From UBA1181 sp045600225 (lineage in GTDB: Bacteria; Bacteroidota; Bacteroidia; Bacteroidales; Paludibacteraceae), in NCBI GenBank assembly GCA_045600225.1, contig JAZRXL010000022.1, forward strand, positions 4,551-68,550: 64,000 nucleotides of DNA, read 5' to 3'. Each line of letters starts with the position of its first letter. Within the stretch, counting starts at the first letter, position 1. Positions 58,827-64,000 of this stretch are shown here, one piece after another. Below the pieces are notes generated by a model. The model did not search any database, was not told the origin of the DNA, and saw only the letters and a program-made list of their open reading frames with translations. The translations under genes and the position numbers were made by a program.

Positions 58827-61295
58827 TTACTCCCTAAAATAGACTCTCTTCACTCGTCTTGAAATGGTAGAAAGGATTTCGTATGAGATTGTACCCAATA
58901 GATCTGCCATATTTTGAATAGGGTTTCCTTTACCGAAGATAGTAACTGTGTCACCCTCTTTCACGTTAGGCACATCCGTCAAGTCTATCATACATACATC
59001 CATACAGATATTACCCACAATAGGGGCGTATACTCCGTTTACCAACACTTTCCATGCTCTGTTACCCAACTTACGGTTCAACCCGTCTGCATAACCAATA
59101 GGAATAGCACCAATAAGAGAGTCTCTTGTAAGCGTACCTTTGCGACTATACCCAATCGTATCTTCTTTAACCACTCTTCGTAATTGTAATATCTTGGTTT
59201 TCAACGAACAAACCTCCTCAAGCACATTAGGTTGTATAGCGCTCATACCGTAATGTCCGATACCAAGGCGAACCATATCAAACTGATAATCACTAAAACG
59301 TTCTATACCAGCAGAGTTAAGAATATGTACTAATATTTTATGAGAGAAGGCTGAAGTAATCTTATCCTTTGCCTCTGTAAATATAGCAATCTGTTGTTTT
59401 GTGAAATCATCAAACTTAGCGTCATCTGAACCAACTAAATGAGAGAACACCGAGCGCACCTTCACAAAATTCTGGTTCTTCAAGATCTCAATCAAACGAT
59501 CTAAATCTTTTAATTCAAAGCCCAAACGATGCATTCCGGTATCGATTTTAACATGAATAGGGTAATCTGAGATACCTAATTTTTCCGCCTCTTTCATAAT
59601 TTTCTCCAAAAGGGCAAAACTGTATATTTCAGGTTCCAACTGGTTTTCAAATATTTTAGGGAAACTATTAGGTTCTGGGTTCATTACCTCAATTGGAATA
59701 TGAATTCCCTCCTTACGCAACACTGCACCCTCATCAGCAACTGCAACGGCAAGGTAATCGCAACCATTGTTTTGCAAAGTCTTGGCAACTTCAATATCAC
59801 CACTTCCATAGGCATTAGCCTTTACCATACTCATCAATTTAGTAGTAGGTTTTAGGAAGGATCTGAAATAGTTGAAATTGCTTACCAAGGCTGCCAAATC
59901 CACCTCTAATGTAGTTTCATGTACCACCTTTGCCAATTTGTCTGAAATCTCTTCAAAATGATACTCTCTGGCTCCTTTTAACAAAACAGCCTCTTCTGAG
60001 AATGAGAATTTCTCAAACTCCTGCATGAACGATTCCGTTGTCAAATAGAAATGTTTGTCTGCCACCTGTATCTTATCTGCATACCTGCTGATCTCTTTTC
60101 CTATTCCTATAAAACGGTCTATACCTTTCTCCTTAACCATCTTTGCCACCATATCATACAATTGGACTGGTTCCATACCACTTTGTAGAATGTCCGACAA
60201 GACGAGAGTTTTATTCATCTGCTTATTAGAAACCTGTTGTGAAAGGAAGTCCAATGCAATCAACAACGAGTTATAATCCGAGTTATAACTATCATTCACT
60301 ACCAAACAACCATTTTCGCCTTCCTTCACCTCCAAGCGCATAGCAACAGACTCCAAGCGCCTCATACGCTCTGCAATCTCTTTTCTATCCACTTTCAAAT
60401 GGAGTAGGACTGCCAAACATTGCATAGCATTCTCTATGGATGCATGATCAATGAACGGAATGGAAAAAGAGGATTGCTCCGACGCATACTCGTATGTGAT
60501 AGTAGTGACGGAACCTTCTATCTTCTTCTCAATGATACGAACATCCGCATTTGATGTTGTACCAAAAGAGAGGTATTGTGTGTTTACACAATTCTGTTGC
60601 AAACAAATGTCCAACAACTTCTGCTCTTTACTATAAATCACCAAAGGTGCATTCTTGAAGAGTTTAGACTTCTCAGAACCTTTTACTTTGGCAGATGAGA
60701 AGTTCTCTTGGTGAGCTTCGCCCAAGTTACTAAAGATACCAATGGTAGGTTGTATAATCGATTGTAGGCGATCCATTTCGCCCATCTTTGAAATACCTGC
60801 TTCGAAAATAGCTAATTCACTATTCTTTTCTAGTTGCAAAACAGATAGGGGAACACCAATCTGCGAATTGTAACTTCTTGGAGAGCGGGTGATCTTATAG
60901 TCTTTGTTCAACAACTGATACAACCACTCCTTGATAATGGTCTTTCCATTGCTACCTGTAATGCCTATCACAGGGATGGAGAATGACTCCCTATGATGTT
61001 TTGCCCATTTCTGCAAAGCAACCAATGTGTCATCCACCACAATGAACGTAGCATCTTCCAAGTGCTCGAACGCTCCAAGCATCTTATTCACAAGGAAGCA
61101 TCTTACATTCTCTTTATACAAATCTTCTATGTATCGATGACCATCATTCTTCTCAGTCACCAATGCTATAAATAATGACTCCTCTGGGAAAGATACGAGT
61201 CGACTGTCAGTCAGTACATGGCTGATTTTGAAATCTTTGCTGCCAAAAAGTTGACCATCAACAATTTTAGCAATGTCTGAACTTGAATATAGCAT
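58827..61295 (-). CDS. murF-alr: Bifunctional MurF ligase / alanine racemase fusion
   Basis: An 822-residue fusion that makes D-alanine and also ligates D-Ala-D-Ala to the UDP-MurNAc-tripeptide. Residues ~1-450 are MurF: Mur ligase N-domain, ATP loop VIGITGSNGKTIIKEWLYQL, SRSYNSQIGVPLS-like region (RSPRSYNSQIGVPLSVL) and VVNDSYNSDYNSLLIALDFL. Residues ~460-822 are alanine racemase: LEVDLAALVSNFNYF, the PLP lysine in MSMVKANAYGSGD, VKIDTGMHRLGFE, and IPIGYADGLNRKLGNR. The fusion is typical of Bacteroidota. It is 11 bases downstream of a membrane protein gene and co-transcribed with it. Confidence 0.96.
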   Translation of the reverse strand: MLYSSSDIAKIVDGQLFGSKDFKISHVLTDSRLVSFPEESLFIALVTEKNDGHRYIEDLYKENVRCFLVNKMLGAFEHLEDATFIVVDDTLVALQKWAKHHRESFSIPVIGITGSNGKTIIKEWLYQLLNKDYKITRSPRSYNSQIGVPLSVLQLEKNSELAIFEAGISKMGEMDRLQSIIQPTIGIFSNLGEAHQENFSSAKVKGSEKSKLFKNAPLVIYSKEQKLLDICLQQNCVNTQYLSFGTTSNADVRIIEKKIEGSVTTITYEYASEQSSFSIPFIDHASIENAMQCLAVLLHLKVDRKEIAERMRRLESVAMRLEVKEGENGCLVVNDSYNSDYNSLLIALDFLSQQVSNKQMNKTLVLSDILQSGMEPVQLYDMVAKMVKEKGIDRFIGIGKEISRYADKIQVADKHFYLTTESFMQEFEKFSFSEEAVLLKGAREYHFEEISDKLAKVVHETTLEVDLAALVSNFNYFRSFLKPTTKLMSMVKANAYGSGDIEVAKTLQNNGCDYLAVAVADEGAVLRKEGIHIPIEVMNPEPNSFPKIFENQLEPEIYSFALLEKIMKEAEKLGISDYPIHVKIDTGMHRLGFELKDLDRLIEILKNQNFVKVRSVFSHLVGSDDAKFDDFTKQQIAIFTEAKDKITSAFSHKILVHILNSAGIERFSDYQFDMVRLGIGHYGMSAIQPNVLEEVCSLKTKILQLRRVVKEDTIGYSRKGTLTRDSLIGAIPIGYADGLNRKLGNRAWKVLVNGVYAPIVGNICMDVCMIDLTDVPNVKEGDTVTIFGKGNPIQNMADLLGTISYEILSTISRRVKRVYFRE

Positions 61296-61306
61296 ATCAA
61301 AAACTT

Positions 61307-62119
61307 TTATTTGTCTGACGGATCTGTTTCTGATCCATTTTGCACCTTTTCTTCTTTTTTATCCAACTCATCCATTTTGTCACGCATATGTGGCGCTAAC
61401 ATATCATCAAATGACAAACCTGTTAGTTTCTTTACATTATGAATCAGATACCACAATGCCAACATCATAACCAATGTGGATGGCAATGCAATAACAGGCC
61501 AGCTAAGTCCTGTCATCTTCGCCAATTCCTGGTTGAATGCTTCTGTTCCCGAAGGACTATGGATGATCAATTTTGCCAAAGTGAAATTCAAAATGGTTGA
61601 AACCAAGAAAGAGAACGCTAAAAGGTAGGTAGAGTTGACCAATATCTTATCAAACTTCTCTTTCGAATGATTGGCATCCAAAATGGAATCAACCTTATCT
61701 ATGTCAATCAAATCTTTGTTGTACAATAATTTACGAACCAACGGATAGGGAGTCTTCAAAGAAATCAGAATGGCCATGCCAATGATGAATGGTACGGCAG
61801 CCTCTTTGTATGCAATCCACTCACTTGGAAACTGAAATGCACCAATAACACCCGTAAGCAGAATACTGATAAAACCAATGATAGAAATGAAATTAGGTTT
61901 GTGATTTTTTACATAATCATAAATAAAATAGATGACAGGGAACGCAAGGGCTACCAAAAGGACACAGACTGGACTCACCTGCACATCAGGGAAAAACCTA
62001 GCCGCCAGTTTGGTAAACTTAAATAAGATTAAGACAGGTATTGCAATATTAAAAATCAAACTCACAAAAGAATTTTCACTCTTCTCTCGTGTATTCTTCG
62101 AATTAGTCTCTTGATCCAT
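61307..62119 (-). CDS. VC0807-like integral membrane protein
   Basis: A 270-residue membrane protein with about six or seven hydrophobic segments (SLIFNIAIPVLILFKFTKLA, VCVLLVALAFPVIYFIYDYV, ISIIGFISILLTGVIGAFQF, STYLLAFSFLVSTILNFTLA, WPVIALPSTLVMMLALWYLI) and a charged C-terminal tail. The pattern resembles the VC0807 family of uncharacterised membrane proteins; the call is from memory of the general pattern. It is the first gene of a two-gene unit with murF-alr, which hints at an envelope role without proving one. Confidence 0.65.
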   Translation of the reverse strand: MDQETNSKNTREKSENSFVSLIFNIAIPVLILFKFTKLAARFFPDVQVSPVCVLLVALAFPVIYFIYDYVKNHKPNFISIIGFISILLTGVIGAFQFPSEWIAYKEAAVPFIIGMAILISLKTPYPLVRKLLYNKDLIDIDKVDSILDANHSKEKFDKILVNSTYLLAFSFLVSTILNFTLAKLIIHSPSGTEAFNQELAKMTGLSWPVIALPSTLVMMLALWYLIHNVKKLTGLSFDDMLAPHMRDKMDELDKKEEKVQNGSETDPSDK

Positions 62120-62173
62120 TGTATTTCAAATTATAAATATTTAACAAAGAAAAACGACAGTATGTACTTCTCG

Positions 62174-62202
62174 CAAAGTTAATGAATTATTGCATAAACC
62201 AA
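62174..62202 (-). promoter_or_regulatory. Promoter of the membrane protein-murF-alr unit
   Basis: Minus-strand TTG (62202-62200), 18-base spacer, TAACTTTG (62181-62174), 54 bases upstream of the ATG. It is back-to-back with the maf promoter. Confidence 0.68.
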
Positions 62203-62214
62203 CTCTTTTTTTCA

Positions 62215-62222
62215 TACTTTTG
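62215..62222 (+). promoter_or_regulatory. Candidate -7 element for maf
   Basis: TACTTTTG, with TTG at 62190-62192 (22-base spacer). The predicted start falls after 62226, which excludes the ATG at 62182 and supports the start at 62245 (or 62233). Confidence 0.65.
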
Positions 62223-62244
62223 CACAAACATAATGCAGAATACA

Positions 62245-62820
62245 ATGTTAGAAAATTATCACATCATATTAGCCTCTAATTCTCCACGCAGAAAGGAGTT
62301 GTTGAAGGGTCTGGATTTAGATTTCGAAGTAAAGACAATACCTGGTTTGGAAGAGTCCTATCCAAGCAATTTGAAGGCAGGAGATATTCCTTTATATCTG
62401 GCAAAACAGAAGGCTGATGCTTATCAATCGATAATGGACGAGAAAACATTACTGATTACGGCAGATACGATAGTATGGCTTGACAATCAAGTACTTGGCA
62501 AACCGAAGAGTAGGGAAGATGCTGTCGATATGCTCCATTCGCTATCGGGAAAGACACACCAAGTCTACACAGGCGTATGTGTAAAGACACAAGCAAAGAA
62601 TTTTTCGTTTGTATCTTGTTCTGATGTAAAATTCAGCACTTTAACTAACGAAGAGATAGAGTATTATGTAGATAAATACCGCCCATTCGACAAAGCAGGA
62701 TCCTATGGTGTGCAAGAATGGATAGGGTACATTGCCGTAGAAAGCATAACCGGCAGTTTCTACAACATTATGGGCCTACCCGTACAAAAGCTATATACAC
62801 TTTTGAAAGAGGAGTTTTAG
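62245..62820 (+). CDS. maf: Maf-family nucleoside triphosphate pyrophosphatase
   Basis: Hydrolyses non-canonical or excess nucleoside triphosphates; the YhdE-like subgroup acts on dTTP/UTP. I start it at ATG 62245 (MLENYHIILASNSPRRKELL, 191 residues). The more upstream in-frame ATG at 62182 precedes the promoter, and 62233 leaves almost no leader. Motifs: SNSPRRKELL, ITADTIVWLDNQVLGKP with the catalytic aspartate, GKTHQVYTGV, and YRPFDKAGSYGVQEW. The sequence around the aspartate fits Maf rather than a canonical ITPase. It is convergent with the patatin gene 33 bases away. Confidence 0.93.
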   Translation: MLENYHIILASNSPRRKELLKGLDLDFEVKTIPGLEESYPSNLKAGDIPLYLAKQKADAYQSIMDEKTLLITADTIVWLDNQVLGKPKSREDAVDMLHSLSGKTHQVYTGVCVKTQAKNFSFVSCSDVKFSTLTNEEIEYYVDKYRPFDKAGSYGVQEWIGYIAVESITGSFYNIMGLPVQKLYTLLKEEF

Positions 62821-62852
62821 GTAAGATCACCCCAACAAGAACCAATCATTTA

Positions 62853-63680
62853 TCACTCTTCCTCCTTATATTTCCTAGTAATTCGGCGTCTGGTCATATA
62901 TTCGTCCCAATCGAACTTGTCCAAAGCTTCGATGGCAGCTTCATAACCAATAGTGTATAGCTCATCAGCCTTTTCCGCCTCAAACATACCATACGTTTGG
63001 GCACGCTCCGTCTCAATAACTATATCACATGCTTTCTTTTGTTCTATCGTATTTCCATTGATAGCCAAATGGAATACTCGTTCCGCCACATTCCAAAAGC
63101 CATCTACATTATCTTGCGTCGTAATTGGATTCACATGGACACCAATCACAAGATCACAACCATTATACCTTAAAATAGAGGCTGGCATATTACAGAAGAA
63201 TCCACCATCCACATACATCTTACCATCAATAGGTGTGGGCTTAAAAAACAATGGGACTGATGCCGAAGCAATCAGCTTGTCTAACAATTCCCCTTTATGA
63301 AAATAGACGTTATGTCCGGCATTCAAATCCGTTGCGTTCACATAAAATGGTATCTTCAACTCCTCGAATGTCTTTGCTTTCAGTTTCTTTCCTATAAATT
63401 TCTTGAAGTCCGACATCGAAGTCAAACCACCTTTGGTTGGCATAGTCAAGGAAACCATTTTATATAAATTGCTCTTTTTGATAAACTTACAGATATCTTC
63501 AGGAGAGTGACCATCCGCATACAAAGCACCCATTAGTGCTCCTGCACTAACACCAGACATTAAATCTATATGAATATTTCTGTCTTCTAACGCTTTCAGC
63601 ACACCCAAATGTGCAATGCCTTTTGCACCGCCACCACTCAAAGCTACACCAATCTTGCAATTTTTTAATTTGGAATCCAT
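62853..63680 (-). CDS. Patatin-like phospholipase family protein
   Basis: A 275-residue bacterial patatin. The oxyanion loop is ALSGGGAKGIAHLGVL, the nucleophile elbow GVSAG in DLMSGVSAGALMGALYADG, and the aspartate of the Ser-Asp dyad lies in YVDGGFFCNMP. Order and spacing match RssA-type proteins. It lacks a signal peptide, so is probably cytoplasmic; its lipid substrate is unknown. It appears to have two promoters, a proximal one at 63700 and a distal one at 63807 with a terminator-like hairpin between them. Confidence 0.9.
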   Translation of the reverse strand: MDSKLKNCKIGVALSGGGAKGIAHLGVLKALEDRNIHIDLMSGVSAGALMGALYADGHSPEDICKFIKKSNLYKMVSLTMPTKGGLTSMSDFKKFIGKKLKAKTFEELKIPFYVNATDLNAGHNVYFHKGELLDKLIASASVPLFFKPTPIDGKMYVDGGFFCNMPASILRYNGCDLVIGVHVNPITTQDNVDGFWNVAERVFHLAINGNTIEQKKACDIVIETERAQTYGMFEAEKADELYTIGYEAAIEALDKFDWDEYMTRRRITRKYKEEE

Positions 63681-63699
63681 ATACCCATTATTTTGTGTG

Positions 63700-63707
63700 C
63701 AAAGATA
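63700..63707 (-). promoter_or_regulatory. Proximal -7 element for the patatin gene
   Basis: Minus-strand TATCTTTG, 20 bases upstream of the ATG, matching TAnnTTTG. No clear -33 element. Confidence 0.6.
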
Positions 63708-63737
63708 CTCTTTTTCTTAAAATCGAACCCTATAAAA

Positions 63738-63764
63738 ACAAAGAAGGATGTCATCTCGACATCC
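63738..63764 (-). terminator. Attenuator-like hairpin in the patatin leader
   Basis: On the minus strand a 7-bp perfect stem (63764-63758 with 63752-63746, 5-base loop) is followed by TTCTTTGTTTTTA. It lies between the distal promoter and the gene, so it could end distal transcripts early. Confidence 0.6.
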
Positions 63765-63806
63765 AATCTCTCTAACCTTAAATCTAATACCATGAAAAAC
63801 ACAATG

Positions 63807-63837
63807 CAAAGATATGTTCTATTTTTATGTTATACAA
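63807..63837 (-). promoter_or_regulatory. Distal promoter upstream of the patatin gene
   Basis: Minus-strand TTG (63837-63835), 20-base spacer, TATCTTTG (63814-63807): a full consensus match, stronger than the proximal element. Confidence 0.72.
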
Positions 63838-64000
63838 CATAATTATAAAATATTTTTATAGAATTAACAATATTTAACAAAACGACCACGAAAAACCTAT
63901 TTTTTAAGAATAACAGATAATATGTATACATTAATTATAGAACCTCCTTTAAAAATTATAAAATTGAAAAGAACTATCGTGTATAATGAATTGTACACAT
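63838..64000. other. AT-rich right edge, no gene recognised
   Basis: About 160 bases of strongly AT-rich DNA with no convincing ORF or RNA gene. The next gene presumably lies beyond the window. Confidence 0.5.

Larger units (their letters stand above)
63665..63793 (-). other. Short leader frame overlapping the patatin start
   Basis: An ATG at 63793 opens 42 codons (MVLDLRLERLDVEMTSFF, and onward) that run through the hairpin at 63746-63764 and end at 63665, inside the patatin gene in another frame. It starts about 14 bases after the distal promoter's predicted start site. It may be a leader peptide coupled to the hairpin, or chance. Confidence 0.3.

Noticed and set aside
62182..62244. Upstream starts for Maf at 62182 and 62233
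   Set aside because: The first lies before the maf promoter; the second would leave a leader of only a few bases. The sequence from 62245 matches the family's N-terminus.
1..64000. CRISPR arrays, tRNA/rRNA genes, insertion sequences, prophage or integrase genes
   Set aside because: I looked for regularly spaced repeats, tRNA-like cloverleaf sequence in gaps and transposase motifs and saw none that could be supported.

Overview
The window comes from a Bacteroidales-type member of the Bacteroidota. Several things point there: the tryptophan gene order trpB-E-G-D-C-F-A; type III glutamine synthetase (GlnN); the DapL route to diaminopimelate; a MurF-alanine racemase fusion; PPi-dependent phosphofructokinase; two cargo proteins with type IX secretion (T9SS) C-terminal signals, one type A and one type B; and many promoters of the TAnnTTTG kind upstream of genes with A-rich rather than Shine-Dalgarno leaders. 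DNA is moderately AT-rich and mostly ordinary chromosome. No CRISPR array, intact insertion sequence, tRNA or rRNA gene was seen.

Layout. 1-6.3 kb (minus strand): complete trp operon except that trpA runs off the left edge, preceded by a canonical promoter, a leader peptide with three consecutive Trp codons, and a terminator/antiterminator pair. 6.4-12.1 kb: der with a DUF4010 membrane protein and a DUF4250 small protein, divergent from era-aspS. 12.1-13.4 kb: a lipoprotein and a Fic-domain remnant. 13.4-31 kb: nitrogen assimilation block, with a PurF-like amidotransferase divergent from gltB-gltD-asnB, then dapF-dapL-outer-membrane protein-glnK-amtB-glnN. 31-32.1 kb: two small DNA-binding proteins (Lrp/AsnC type and a winged helix). 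32.3-36.9 kb: a three-gene cell-envelope O-acylation cassette (two SGNH proteins plus an MBOAT acyltransferase). 37-40.5 kb: a CotH/lamin-tail T9SS cargo. 40.5-46.8 kb: PPi-PFK, a Sel1-repeat lipoprotein, a small self-contained transcription unit encoding a 19-residue peptide, a DUF1508 protein, the CCA-adding enzyme and a small basic protein. 46.8-58.7 kb: a large repeat-bearing T9SS type B surface protein, pbpC and an alpha-2-macroglobulin lipoprotein. 58.8-64 kb: murF-alr with a membrane protein, maf, and a patatin-like phospholipase behind a possible attenuated distal promoter.

How the genes fit together. The 15.6-30.9 kb block holds ammonium import (AmtB with PII/GlnK), capture (GlnN, GltBD) and onward use (AsnB, DapF, DapL) as one physiological unit. 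The cell-envelope genes (O-acylation cassette, two T9SS cargoes, PbpC/A2M, MurF-Alr) make up most of the remainder. The features most worth follow-up are the trp attenuator, the autonomous small-peptide/RNA unit at 44.2-44.45 kb, the SGNH-SGNH-MBOAT cassette, the repeat architecture of the 1370-residue surface protein and the attenuator-like leader near the right edge. All function calls rest on motif recognition by eye; no database search was run.
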